Source: Pseudoalteromonas sp. '520P1 No. 423' (GTDB lineage Bacteria; Pseudomonadota; Gammaproteobacteria; Enterobacterales; Alteromonadaceae). Taken from it: a DNA stretch of 64,000 nucleotides. This document shows positions 46,926 to 56,357 of this stretch, in pieces. Made by a program: the position numbers and the translations under genes. Location: positions 1,984,001-2,048,000 of the forward strand of contig NZ_BBZB01000001.1 of the NCBI RefSeq assembly GCF_001269985.1. Reading direction: 5' to 3'. How positions within the stretch are numbered: the first letter of the stretch is position 1; each line of letters starts with the position of its first letter. The notes beneath the pieces are model-generated. The model made no database searches and had not been told where the DNA came from. It saw only the letters and a program-made list of their open reading frames with translations.

Positions 46926-48407
46926 ATGAATTCAATTACACAAAAAATGCTAATGGCTTTGGTTAGTTCAACATTGCTGGTATTAGTTTTGGTTTCTTTG
47001 ACAAGCTATATGGTGCAAAAAAACAGTGAAATTAACTATTGGCAAGATAATACACAAGTATTAAATGAACAACTTAAGGTTATTTTATTAGAGCCAGTGT
47101 TCGCGTACGATAAACCACTGATAAAAAGTATTTTAGAGGCGATAATAAAGGATACTTCAGTTGCCAGTGTATCTGTATTTGATCAAAGAAATAAAGCATT
47201 AGGAGAAGTTAAAAGTGCAAATTCTGATACTGATGAATCAGTTACTTTACCGCTTATTTGGGAAGATAAAAGCCAAATAGGCTCGGTTAAGATTGACTAT
47301 TCTCAACAAGGGGTTATGGCTAAACTGAATCAAGCGATTGTTGAAAAGTCACTTGTTTTGATAACCACACTGATTTTATTAAGTTTAGTTTTAACTTACT
47401 TTTTAAGAAAAATAATTATAGCGCCTTTACTTAATCTATCTGGCGTATTGGCCGATATTGCACAAGGTGGTGGTGATTTAACACAAAGGATCCCAAAAAA
47501 ATATGATGATGAAATAGGCGGGTTAGCAGTTAACTTTAATAATTTTATTAATACGGTGCAGTCTATCGTGTCATCTTTAGCTGGCGCAAATAAAGAGCTA
47601 GAAAATGTCGCCACAAGAGTTGAAAGTGTCAGTGATACAACTAATAAAGATTTACATGAGCAGCGGAGCCAAACTAAAGATTCATTAGAACACTTAACAC
47701 AATTACAAACAGCAACATTAGACATTGCTAAAAATGCAGAGCAAACATCAATTAATACCAACAATGTTCAAAAGTTGTCGCAACAAGGCAAAGTACTGAT
47801 GGAGAGTAATTTAACCAAAGTAGATGAATTGGTTGAAGAACTAGACAATACAGCCAAAGTTGTGACACAACTTAGAAGTGAAACTCAAAACATTACTCAG
47901 GTCCTTGATGTAATAAAAGGCATTGCTGAGCAAACAAATTTACTTGCCTTAAATGCAGCCATTGAAGCTGCAAGAGCTGGAGAGTCTGGTCGTGGGTTTT
48001 CTGTAGTGGCCGATGAAGTAAGGGCGCTTGCAAGTAAAACTCAGGACTCGACCAATGAAATAGAGCAAATGATTATTTCATTACAAAAACAAGCACAAAC
48101 CTCTTTTGAAGCCACTCATAGAAGCAAAGAATTAGTCACCCATACAATAGAATCAACCCGTAGTGCCAATAGCTCTTTAAACGAAATAAATGACAAAATT
48201 GAGGAAGTAAATGAAATGAATACCTTAATTGCCAGTGCATGTGAGGAGCAATCATCCGTAACCTTAGGTGTAAAAGGTGGCATGGAAAAAGTAGATATGG
48301 GAGCACAGCAGCTAAGCCATGAAGCAAATGTATTACATACTGCCACCGCAGAGCTAAGTGAAGTGCAACAAAAATTAGTTAGACAAATTACCCGTTTTAC
48401 ATATTAA
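46926..48407 (+). CDS. Methyl-accepting chemotaxis protein
   Basis: A 493-residue receptor. It has membrane helix 1 (about 8-28), a small periplasmic domain (about 29-140) with no recognised Cache motif, membrane helix 2 (about 141-160) and a HAMP domain (about 161-215; [20 protein letters not shown]). The cytoplasmic signalling coiled coil has the conserved hairpin tip [20 protein letters not shown]. It is translated right after a periplasmic binding protein. The short sensor domain fits indirect sensing through that partner. Signals would pass to CheA via CheW or CheV. Confidence 0.92.
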   Translation: MNSITQKMLMALVSSTLLVLVLVSLTSYMVQKNSEINYWQDNTQVLNEQLKVILLEPVFAYDKPLIKSILEAIIKDTSVASVSVFDQRNKALGEVKSANSDTDESVTLPLIWEDKSQIGSVKIDYSQQGVMAKLNQAIVEKSLVLITTLILLSLVLTYFLRKIIIAPLLNLSGVLADIAQGGGDLTQRIPKKYDDEIGGLAVNFNNFINTVQSIVSSLAGANKELENVATRVESVSDTTNKDLHEQRSQTKDSLEHLTQLQTATLDIAKNAEQTSINTNNVQKLSQQGKVLMESNLTKVDELVEELDNTAKVVTQLRSETQNITQVLDVIKGIAEQTNLLALNAAIEAARAGESGRGFSVVADEVRALASKTQDSTNEIEQMIISLQKQAQTSFEATHRSKELVTHTIESTRSANSSLNEINDKIEEVNEMNTLIASACEEQSSVTLGVKGGMEKVDMGAQQLSHEANVLHTATAELSEVQQKLVRQITRFTY

Positions 48408-48435
48408 AACTGTATTACATAAGAGATATAAAAGA

Positions 48436-50967
48436 ATGAATAAGAAAACAAAACTATCATTATTTATTGCAGCTGCGATCAGCTTATCTGCAATTGCTGG
48501 GCAAGAAGTGCATCAAAAAAGAGACAATATAGAAGCTGATGTTGAAGCTTTGCTCTTAAAGTTAACCTTAAAAGAGAAAGTGTCTTTAGTGCATGCCAGC
48601 GGTAAGTTTCATATAAATGCCATAGAACGTGTTGGTATTCCAGAAATGTGGTTATCAGATGGTCCACATGGTGTGCGCCATCAAATTGAGCGTCATACAT
48701 GGGATTCGGCAGGTTGGACTGATGATCACGCTACTTATTTACCGCATTTAACATCTGTGGCTGCAAGCTGGGATCCCGAAATTGCGATATTACATGGCAA
48801 CGTTTTAGGCAGTGAGGCACGCCATCGCGCAAAAGATTTTATTTTAGGCCCAGGTGTTAACTTAGCGCGTTTACCTTTATATGGCCGTAATTTTGAGTAT
48901 ATGGGCGAAGATCCTATCCTTGCGGCAAAGTTAGCAGTTCCACAAATTAAAGCCATTCAGAAACATGATGTGGCAGCGACGATTAAACATTACGCTTTAA
49001 ATACGCAAGAGCTTAATCGAACCGGTGTTAATGCAAAACCCGATGAAAGAACATTAAGAGAAGTCTACTTACCCGCATTTGAAGCCGCAGTTAAAGAAGC
49101 TGATGTACTTGGCATTATGGGGGCTTATAACGAATATTACGGTACCAATGCTAATCAAAGTAAACATTTAGTCATGGATATTTTAAAAGGAGAGTGGGGT
49201 TTTAAAGGTGTTTTATTAACGGATTGGAATGTTGATATTAATACCTATGATGCAGCCATTAATGGCTTAGATTTAGAAATGGGCACAGATGTTGCCAATT
49301 ATAGTGATTACTTTTTGGCTGATCCTTTATTAAAAATGATTAAATCAGGCAAAGTGCCAGAAGCTGTACTTGATGACAAAGTACGACGTATTTTACGTGT
49401 ACAACATACCATAGGCATGATGGATAAAAATCGTAAACTAGGTGAGCGTAATATCAAACAACATCAATTAGATGCACGTAAAATTGCCGCTGATGGCGTG
49501 GTGCTATTAAAAAATAAAAAAGTAAATAATCAAGCCATTTTACCTTTAGATAAAAATACAATTAAAAACATTCTTGTATTAGGTCCTAATGCTGACAAAA
49601 AACATGGTACAGGCGGAGGCTCTTCTGAAGTTAAATCTTTATATGAAATTACACCGTTGCAAGGGCTCAAAAATAAACTTGGAAAAGATGTAAATATACA
49701 AGTAATGCGCGCCAGAAGTAGTGTTTTAGCACCGATTGCCAGTGATTATGTGGCAAGTCGTCACTGGACAGGTACGCCGGCTTGGAATATTTCATATTAT
49801 GATGATAAAGCACGTACAAAATTAAAAAGTGAATCATGGATAGTTGATTCTAAATATCAAGCAATTAATAGTACAACTGAGTCATATATCACTATGAAAG
49901 CCAATATAAAATCGCTTAAAACAGGTGAACATGAACTTAAAATAGTATCAAAAGGTGATTTTAAGCTGAAAATAAATGGCAAACTGGTGGTTGAGCACAT
50001 AAGTCAAAATGGCAGAGTATTTAATAAATCAGTTAATTTAAATGATAACGAAAGTTATGCATTTGAAATTAATTACGATGGTTCTCAATCATTCACTTTA
50101 GGTTGGGATGCACCAGGGAGTTTATTTAGTGAAGAAGCGGAGTATTTAGCTGCTGCTAAAAATGCAGATGCAGTTATTTATTTTGGTGGTTTAAGCCATG
50201 GTGATGATAGAGAGTCAATCGATCGCCCTGATATGAAATTACCCAATAGCCAAGATGAAATCATAACAAAACTGATACAAGCTAATCCAAAAACTGTGGT
50301 ATTTATGATTGCAGGTTCAGCGGTTGAAATGCCATGGGCTAAACAAGCAAATAGTATTGTTTGGGGTTGGTACGGCGGCATGGAGGCTGGCAATGCTTTT
50401 GCCGATATATTAATGGGAGATATTAATCCAAATGGTAAAATGCCTATTACGCTACCTGAACGCTTAGAGGATACCGCGCCAATTGCACTTGATGATTACA
50501 ATGAAGTTGAATCACTTTATAAAGAAGGTGTATTCATAGGCTATCGTTGGTTTGAAAAGCAAAATATAAAACCGACGTTTAGTTTTGGTCATGGATTATC
50601 TTACAGTACATTTAGCTATAGTGATTTGAAGCTCTCTTCAAAAAATCTAAGTGGAGATGCGAGTTTAACAGTCACAGCAAAAGTGACCAATACAAGTAAA
50701 GTAGCCGGTGCAGAAATTGTTCAGCTTTATTTAAACGATAGACAAGCTAGTGTAGAGAGACCTATCAAAGAACTTAAAGGCTTTGATAAAGTCTTTTTAC
50801 AGCCGGGTGAATCTGAAACAGTGAATATTAAATTAACTAAGCGAGATTTATCATTTTGGGATATCAAAACTAATGATTGGTTAGCTGAATCTGGCGAGTT
50901 TGAAGTCATGTTAGGTGCTTCAGTTGATGATATTCGATTGATTGAGCGTTTTAGTTATGTCCAATAA
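48436..50967 (+). CDS. GH3 beta-glucosidase with PA14-type insert, exported
   Basis: An 843-residue GH3 enzyme with a signal peptide (1-22, ending AIAG). The catalytic barrel (about 30-330) has WLSDGPHGVRHQ, GPGVNLARLPLYGRNFEYMG, ATIKHYALNTQE and the nucleophile D263 in LLTDWNVD. The alpha/beta domain is split by a PA14-like insert (about 430-565), giving VIYFGGLSHGDDRESIDRP after it. The FN3-like C-terminal domain (about 730-843) has AGAEIVQLYLND. PA14-carrying GH3 enzymes often prefer disaccharides and short oligosaccharides. It differs strongly from the ExoP-like GH3 nearby, so their roles are probably complementary. It sits 28 bases after the chemoreceptor gene. Confidence 0.92.
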   Translation: MNKKTKLSLFIAAAISLSAIAGQEVHQKRDNIEADVEALLLKLTLKEKVSLVHASGKFHINAIERVGIPEMWLSDGPHGVRHQIERHTWDSAGWTDDHATYLPHLTSVAASWDPEIAILHGNVLGSEARHRAKDFILGPGVNLARLPLYGRNFEYMGEDPILAAKLAVPQIKAIQKHDVAATIKHYALNTQELNRTGVNAKPDERTLREVYLPAFEAAVKEADVLGIMGAYNEYYGTNANQSKHLVMDILKGEWGFKGVLLTDWNVDINTYDAAINGLDLEMGTDVANYSDYFLADPLLKMIKSGKVPEAVLDDKVRRILRVQHTIGMMDKNRKLGERNIKQHQLDARKIAADGVVLLKNKKVNNQAILPLDKNTIKNILVLGPNADKKHGTGGGSSEVKSLYEITPLQGLKNKLGKDVNIQVMRARSSVLAPIASDYVASRHWTGTPAWNISYYDDKARTKLKSESWIVDSKYQAINSTTESYITMKANIKSLKTGEHELKIVSKGDFKLKINGKLVVEHISQNGRVFNKSVNLNDNESYAFEINYDGSQSFTLGWDAPGSLFSEEAEYLAAAKNADAVIYFGGLSHGDDRESIDRPDMKLPNSQDEIITKLIQANPKTVVFMIAGSAVEMPWAKQANSIVWGWYGGMEAGNAFADILMGDINPNGKMPITLPERLEDTAPIALDDYNEVESLYKEGVFIGYRWFEKQNIKPTFSFGHGLSYSTFSYSDLKLSSKNLSGDASLTVTAKVTNTSKVAGAEIVQLYLNDRQASVERPIKELKGFDKVFLQPGESETVNIKLTKRDLSFWDIKTNDWLAESGEFEVMLGASVDDIRLIERFSYVQ

Positions 50968-50986
50968 GTAGTAATAGAATAATGAA

Positions 50987-51014
50987 TTGCCATTATTATT
51001 TTTAATGATGGCAA
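50987..51014. terminator. Weak hairpin after the second GH3 gene
   Basis: Stem TTGCCATTATTA / TAATGATGGCAA (one G-U pair) with a four-base T loop. It lacks a clear T-run. Confidence 0.45.
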
Positions 51015-51075
51015 AAAATATAATTATTGTAGTGATATTACAAATGACTTCTGCCTTATGAACTTCTAATTAAAG

Positions 51076-51489
51076 TTATTTATTTAGCTCTTCATTAAGC
51101 CATAACTGTGCTTGTTGATGACCCATTTCAAATCCAGAAAATGCTTTAACATTGAGTTTATCGCTTTCACGACGGGCTTCTACATGAGGGGCTAATTTTT
51201 TTTTGCTGTCACAGTAATAAACTAAGGCAATGGCTTTTAGTTTACATAAAGATAAGATGCATAATTGCGCTTCATATGAAAACGTATAACTATTGATTTT
51301 ATTAATTACTAAACCAAAATCCTCCTTAAACTGTGCCATTAAAAAGTTATCAAACTCTTCAAGCATTTCTAAATCTATTTCAATATTGTCGTTAACTGTT
51401 ATTTCAGCAATATTATTAGAAACAATTCTAATATAACCAAAATTGAACATGTAAGTTGTAATGTGACTTTGTTGCATTGGATTTGGCAT
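51076..51489 (-). CDS. Hypothetical STAS-like small protein
   Basis: A 137-residue soluble protein from ATG 51489; the frame extends to 51621 but the added N-terminus is not compelling. It has an alternating beta/alpha pattern: GYIRIVSNNIAEITVND, a helix LEMLEEFDNFLMAQF, LVINKINSYTFSY, a helix and IALVYYCDS. This resembles SpoIIAA/STAS-type folds, but I see no diagnostic motif. It is in the opposite direction to the GH3 gene and next to a MITE-disrupted gene. Role unknown. Confidence 0.5.
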   Translation of the reverse strand: MPNPMQQSHITTYMFNFGYIRIVSNNIAEITVNDNIEIDLEMLEEFDNFLMAQFKEDFGLVINKINSYTFSYEAQLCILSLCKLKAIALVYYCDSKKKLAPHVEARRESDKLNVKAFSGFEMGHQQAQLWLNEELNK

Positions 51490-51726
51490 ACACGCTCTCT
51501 TATTTTTATAGGATGATGTACTGAGTGAACAGGCGCTTACTTTCAGTTTAGAAGAGAACATAAAAAGTGCGAGCACAGTTTGCAATAAAATTGTAACCGA
51601 TAAATATTTATTATTGAGCACATATTTTATTACATTTTTAGGCGTTTACTTTTTAAACTTTCTCATATCAAATAAGTAATAAATTCAAAACAACTATTGA
51701 AATATCGCTTACAGGAAAAGAGTAAA

Positions 51727-52452
51727 ATGCAATCAATAATTAAAAAAATATCTTTATATATACCCAAGCCACTTCAAGATGCAGGATTCAGTTGGATTTA
51801 GAAGCGCTTTAGGCAAGGCATTGATTGCAGAGAATGGTTATTCCCTTGTCAAAATCAATAACGCAGCATAAAGCGCTTCTAAACCAACCCTGCGGGGACT
51901 ACTGAGCAAATCATGCTCGTTGTTCCATCTTCTTTTAAGGGAAAAACCATTAATACAAAGATGCGCCTAGATCACGAATTGCTCAGCAGTCCTGAAACTC
52001 GCATCTTGAAGTAGCTTGGGTATACACTAGGCTTAATATTCTTCACCTCTATGGCAAGTAGTGCGAAACCTGTGACGGGCTCTGAGTAGGAAGCAGTTGT
52101 TGCAACAGCTTATAACTACTTTAATGGCGCAGCAAATGGCGACCAAGCCATGTTATCTAAAGCGTTTGATTTAGAGTTTGGTCATGTAAAAATGCTTAAT
52201 AAAAATAAGGAAACAGGCAAAGAAACAATAAAAACTGTTGGACTTGAAGAGTTTGCCGGATTTTTTAAAAAAGCAACCAAAGATACGTGGAAAGCAAAAG
52301 TGCTATCAGTTGATATTGTTGATAATCAAATGGCGATGGTAAAACTTAATTTTGAAACACCTAAAACCCATTATATTGATTATTTAGTGATGTATAAACG
52401 TGAAGATAACTGGAAGATAATTAATAAAACATTTGTAGCAAATAAAAAGTAA
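51727..52452 (+). pseudogene. NTF2/SnoaL-like secreted protein gene split by a MITE and a nonsense codon
   Basis: ATG 51727 (AGGAAAAG site upstream) begins MQSIIKKISLY and is then interrupted by the 262-bp element at 51761-52022. Removing the element and one TA copy restores the frame, giving a normal signal peptide MQSIIKKISLYTLGLIFFTS and cleavage near SSA. The frame then meets an in-frame TAG at 52087-52089. After it runs an NTF2-like domain of about 120 residues (YNYFNGAANGDQAMLSKAF to DNWKIINKTF), of the lumazine-binding/SnoaL-like type. The in-frame ATG at 52150 could still give a 100-residue cytoplasmic fragment, without signal peptide. Confidence 0.82.
51761..52022. mobile_element. 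MITE-like element, copy 2
   Basis: 262 bp, same orientation and length as copy 1 at 37226-37487, with one base difference that I could find. The termini are TACCCAAGCC and GCTTGGGTA, and flanking TA duplications lie at 51759-51760 and 52023-52024. No coding capacity. It disrupts the signal-peptide codons of an NTF2-like gene. Confidence 0.92.
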
Positions 52453-52481
52453 AAGTTAGAAGTTATAAATAAACTGATATA

Positions 52482-52516
52482 AAAAAGCCCACTTTAATTA
52501 TTAAAGTGGGCTTTTT
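52482..52516. terminator. Bidirectional terminator
   Basis: Perfect 16-bp stem AAAAAGCCCACTTTAA / TTAAAGTGGGCTTTTT with a TTA loop. It lies between the NTF2-like pseudogene and the convergent amylase gene. Confidence 0.92.
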
Positions 52517-52551
52517 GTTGCGTCTGTTATATTACCAATCCGCAATTTAGA

Positions 52552-54657
52552 TTATTTACTAATGGTAAATTTTGAAATCAGTTGTGACGTTTCACCTGTA
52601 AAGTTAGTCACGACAGATTTTACTTTTAAAGTACTGCCATTAGCATAATCATTTACATTAAATTGTGCGGTTAGTGGCAAGGTATTATCAAAAGAGACTT
52701 TAAAAAATTCACTGCCATCAAGACTTATTTCAGTTGTCATTTCTAATACTGGAACAATAGCGCTTTTAACTTTATCAAGTTGATAGCTTAAATTAATATC
52801 ACCTTGAATTTTATCTTCATTTTTGTAGTTTAATAAACTTAGCAGGCCTAATTGAGTAGGTTTTATTGCTGATTTAGCTTTTAGAATGCGATAACTCAAA
52901 GGTGCTAAGTTTATAGCAAGTTTATTTTGAGAGTTTACTTTTATAACTTCATTAGTTGCTGTATCTGAATATATTGCACTTGTTGAATCTAGCTCAGCTT
53001 TAATTGCTTCATCTGATGTATTAAATAACACTAAATATTCTACAGGATTGGTTAATTCTACACGTGAAAATGCATATAAACCTGGGCCATCAGTTGTAAC
53101 AGCTCGGTTATGATGTACACCTTGTCTTAACGCTTTATGAGATTTAAATGTTTTAGCTAATTGTGATAATTCATTAAACAAAGGGTGAGATTCATCAAAG
53201 TTTGAATTTGCTGCTGTCAGTTGAGTGCCTAATAAATTATCTTCTGTATAGGTTTTCACTTTTGATGGCATCATATCTTGGCGAGAATCCATATCACCGC
53301 CTTTGCCTACAAACCCTTGCTCATCGCCATAATACACAACGGGAATACCACGAGAAAAATACATCAGTGCATGGGCAAGCTTTACTTTTTCAAGTTGTGC
53401 CTGCTCGTCTAAAGGCGTTTTAGATTTTGATAAAAAATGTGCAAATCGGCCCATATCATGATTGCCAATAAATGTCGGGTTCATATCTGCACGACTATCA
53501 CCATCATTATAATGGTCGTCATTATCAAATAAGGTTTTTAACTTATCTGTGCCGGTTTCATTGATAAATACGTCGTAAGTAGCACCCTGAAAACCAAAAT
53601 CTAAAATGGCAGGCATTTTTCCTTTTGTTGTATAGTGGCTTAATATCTTAACATCGCCACTATAAACCTCACCAAATATGTGGAAGTTTGGTATCTTTAA
53701 TGATTTAGCATGGTCAATAATCGCGGGAGAAAAGTCAGCCCAAAACTCGGTGTTGACATGTTTTACTGTGTCTACTCTAAAACCATCTGGTTTGAATTCA
53801 GTAACAATGTTTTTGAAGATATCTATCATGCCAGATACAACTTCTGGGTTATCGGTATCAACATCATCTAAGCCAGAAAAGTCACCATAGACAGCACTTT
53901 CACCTTGCCAAGTAGAATCTCCTTGGTTGTGATAAAACTTAGGATCATTTAACCATTGCGGCACTTTGATAGATTTAGAATGCTCAGGCACTATCACTGT
54001 ATATTTATCGCCATTTTTAACTTGCTGTTGGCTTTTATATTCACATAAGCCAGAATCTAATGACCATTTACTGCCATCTTCACCATGACATTCTTTAAAT
54101 TTAATCACGTCAGCTGTATGGTTGGTTATAATATCAAAAAATACTTTCATTCCGCGTTTGTGGGCGGCATCAATAAGGTGTTTTAAATCTTGATTGCTAC
54201 CTAAATGCGGATCAATTTCTGTAAAATCCAACACCCAGTAGCCGTGATAACCTGCCATATCACCTTGTACAGCTTGGTTTCGTAATATTGGAGTCATCCA
54301 AATGGCTGTAATGCCCAAGTTTTCAAGGTAATCGAGTTTATCTTCTAAGCCTTTTATATCTCCACCATGAAAGAACCCTTTACGTTCTGGATTAAAGCCA
54401 CCGTAAGACTCTGGCTTGGTGATATCACCCATATCGTTACGGGTATCACCATTATAAAATCTATCAGGCATTACAAAATAAAATATGTCGTCACGTACGT
54501 CCCGTGTTAAATAATCTGTATTGTATTGTGTTTCACTTTTTTGAACAGTAGCTGTAGCGGAATTATTTTCAGAAGTGTCTTGAGCAGTACAACCAAATAA
54601 TGCAATTGATAAACTTAAAGCGAGGATTTTTTTATTTTTATATATGTATTGTTTCAT
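52552..54657 (-). CDS. GH13 alpha-amylase family lipoprotein
   Basis: A 701-residue alpha-glucan hydrolase with lipobox LFGC (Cys23), so it is envelope-anchored. The GH13 barrel (about 55-500) shows conserved region I FFDIITNHT, region II DGFRVDTVKH (nucleophile D296), region III IFGEVYS (acid/base E330) and region IV FIGNHD (D401). GGDIKGLEDKLDYLENLGIT precedes them. A domain C and a C-terminal beta-sandwich follow. It probably cleaves starch or maltodextrins; calling it cyclomaltodextrinase or amylase is not possible from motifs alone. It is an alpha-glucan enzyme inside a beta-glucan locus, and has its own, different CG-centred operator upstream. Confidence 0.9.
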   Translation of the reverse strand: MKQYIYKNKKILALSLSIALFGCTAQDTSENNSATATVQKSETQYNTDYLTRDVRDDIFYFVMPDRFYNGDTRNDMGDITKPESYGGFNPERKGFFHGGDIKGLEDKLDYLENLGITAIWMTPILRNQAVQGDMAGYHGYWVLDFTEIDPHLGSNQDLKHLIDAAHKRGMKVFFDIITNHTADVIKFKECHGEDGSKWSLDSGLCEYKSQQQVKNGDKYTVIVPEHSKSIKVPQWLNDPKFYHNQGDSTWQGESAVYGDFSGLDDVDTDNPEVVSGMIDIFKNIVTEFKPDGFRVDTVKHVNTEFWADFSPAIIDHAKSLKIPNFHIFGEVYSGDVKILSHYTTKGKMPAILDFGFQGATYDVFINETGTDKLKTLFDNDDHYNDGDSRADMNPTFIGNHDMGRFAHFLSKSKTPLDEQAQLEKVKLAHALMYFSRGIPVVYYGDEQGFVGKGGDMDSRQDMMPSKVKTYTEDNLLGTQLTAANSNFDESHPLFNELSQLAKTFKSHKALRQGVHHNRAVTTDGPGLYAFSRVELTNPVEYLVLFNTSDEAIKAELDSTSAIYSDTATNEVIKVNSQNKLAINLAPLSYRILKAKSAIKPTQLGLLSLLNYKNEDKIQGDINLSYQLDKVKSAIVPVLEMTTEISLDGSEFFKVSFDNTLPLTAQFNVNDYANGSTLKVKSVVTNFTGETSQLISKFTISK

Positions 54658-54733
54658 TAGTGACTCGTTTTAACCCTAAGATGTCAGTGAATTAACACCA
54701 CTATAAACAAATTAAGTAAACAAGACTGTACTA

Positions 54734-54747
54734 TGCAAACGTATGCA
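54734..54747. promoter_or_regulatory. Possible operator of another LacI-family regulator upstream of the amylase
   Basis: TGCAAACGTATGCA, a CG-centred near-palindrome (6 of 7 positions symmetric) 77 bases before the amylase start. It differs from the GCGC-core operators of the beta-glucoside genes. A maltose-type repressor encoded elsewhere could bind it. Confidence 0.5.
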
Positions 54748-54774
54748 ATAAAGAAATTTGATTTAATAAGGTCA

Positions 54775-54795
54775 ATGCAGCCATAGAAGCTGCAT
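54775..54795 (-). terminator. Hairpin after the halogenase genes
   Basis: Seven-bp stem ATGCAGC / GCTGCAT with a seven-base loop, about 20 bases after the second halogenase stop. A weak terminator candidate. Confidence 0.5.
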
Positions 54796-54815
54796 ACCTG
54801 TTAATTTAGTTGGTA

Positions 54816-56315
54816 TTAGCTAGCAGGGCAATATTTCTCAATAAACGCTTGGTGATCAGGCAGTTGTGCTACTGCATTATCGACAGATGATTTTAATGAT
54901 GCTAAAAACTGCTTAAATTCGTTATCGCCCATCACTTGAGCTATTTGATGATATTGCTGGGGCATTAAGCCTTGACCAAGCATGACTTGTGTCCAAGAAT
55001 CGACTCTGAATATATCGCCATCATCTAAAAATACTCGACCAGTTTCTTTGAATAAATCAATTTTATGTTGCAATGATTCTGGTATTTCCATGTTTTTACA
55101 ATGTTGCCAAAATTGAGAGTCTTCTCTATCGGTGACTTTGTAATGCAGTACTATGAAATCACGAATACTATTGAGCTCACTGGTTAGTTTTGAGTTATAT
55201 TCATCTATGCCTGTTTTCGTAATGCCATTAAATGGAAATAAGCGCATTAAGCGGATAATGCCAGTCATAATTAAATGTATGCTGGTTGACTCTAACGGCT
55301 CAATAAAACCACTTGCAAGACCTAATGCGATACAGTTTTTATTCCAGCCTTTTCTGCGCCTGCCAGTTTTAAACTTTATCACTCTAGGCTCATTAATCGT
55401 TTCTCCTTCAATATTACTAAGCAAGGTATCTATGGCTGAATTATCTGATATATAGCGGCTACAAAAAACTAATCCGTTACCTACGCGATGTTGTAAAGGA
55501 ATGCGCCATTGCCAACCAGAATCATGGGCAATGGAACGCGTATATGGAATAGCTGGGCTGACAGATTTTGTTTGTACTGCCACAGCGCTGTCGCATGGTA
55601 ACCAATGTGACCAATCTTCGTACCCCGTATGCAGGGCTTTTTCGATTAATAAACCGATAAAACCTGTGCAATCTATAAATAAATCACCTTCAATTACTTG
55701 TCCTGATTCAAGTATTAACTCTGAAATATTACCTGAACAAGCATGTTTATTTACTTGAGAAATCTTACCTTCAATCCTATTTACACCTGCGGGATTTGTT
55801 TCTGATTTTTCGCAAAAATCTCTTAAATATTTAGCATATAAAGTCGCATCAAGGTGGTACGCAAAATTTAATGGTGTGTGTTGAGATAGCGCGAATTTCC
55901 CTGCTTTTGCGGCTTGAAGCTCTAAACAGTAATCACCAAAATCGGAGGCAATGCCTTTTTGTTTGCCATGTAACCAAAAATGATGAAATTCGCCAGCCCA
56001 ACACTCTTTGCCAGTCATACCAAATGAGTGAATATAGCTATCGTCTTTTTGTCCCCAGTTTTCAAAGCCTATACCTAATTTAAATGTAGCTTGGGTGGCT
56101 TTCATAAGCTCTTGTTCATCAATACCTAGTAGTTTATGAAAAGTTCTAATAGGGGGAATGGTCGCTTCACCTACACCAACTGTGCTGATCTCATCAGATT
56201 CCACTAATGTAATATCTAGGTTTTTACCTAATAGCTTGCTTAAAGCTGCTGCGCTCATCCAGCCAGCGGTTCCGCCACCAGCAATAACAACTTTTTGTAT
56301 TTTAGATGTATTCAA
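54816..56315 (-). CDS. Flavin-dependent tryptophan halogenase family protein (A)
   Basis: A 499-residue FAD-dependent halogenase-like enzyme. It has the N-terminal dinucleotide motif GGGTAGWMSA, the catalytic-lysine segment ATFKLGIGFENW (K79), the WQWRIP motif (268-273; the WxWxIP signature that blocks monooxygenation) and FIEPLESTSIHL with Glu342. All key elements of the family are present. It requires a flavin reductase, and none is seen nearby. Homologues beside TonB-Xanth-Caul receptors are common in glucan loci of Alteromonadales, Xanthomonas and Caulobacter. One characterised relative from such a context, BrvH, brominates indole. The physiological substrate is unknown. It lies 42 bases after halogenase B. 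Confidence 0.9.
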   Translation of the reverse strand: MNTSKIQKVVIAGGGTAGWMSAAALSKLLGKNLDITLVESDEISTVGVGEATIPPIRTFHKLLGIDEQELMKATQATFKLGIGFENWGQKDDSYIHSFGMTGKECWAGEFHHFWLHGKQKGIASDFGDYCLELQAAKAGKFALSQHTPLNFAYHLDATLYAKYLRDFCEKSETNPAGVNRIEGKISQVNKHACSGNISELILESGQVIEGDLFIDCTGFIGLLIEKALHTGYEDWSHWLPCDSAVAVQTKSVSPAIPYTRSIAHDSGWQWRIPLQHRVGNGLVFCSRYISDNSAIDTLLSNIEGETINEPRVIKFKTGRRRKGWNKNCIALGLASGFIEPLESTSIHLIMTGIIRLMRLFPFNGITKTGIDEYNSKLTSELNSIRDFIVLHYKVTDREDSQFWQHCKNMEIPESLQHKIDLFKETGRVFLDDGDIFRVDSWTQVMLGQGLMPQQYHQIAQVMGDNEFKQFLASLKSSVDNAVAQLPDHQAFIEKYCPAS

Positions 56316-56357
56316 TTTTCACCTCAATTTTTAGGGGCTTTGTAAACATTAACCTTT

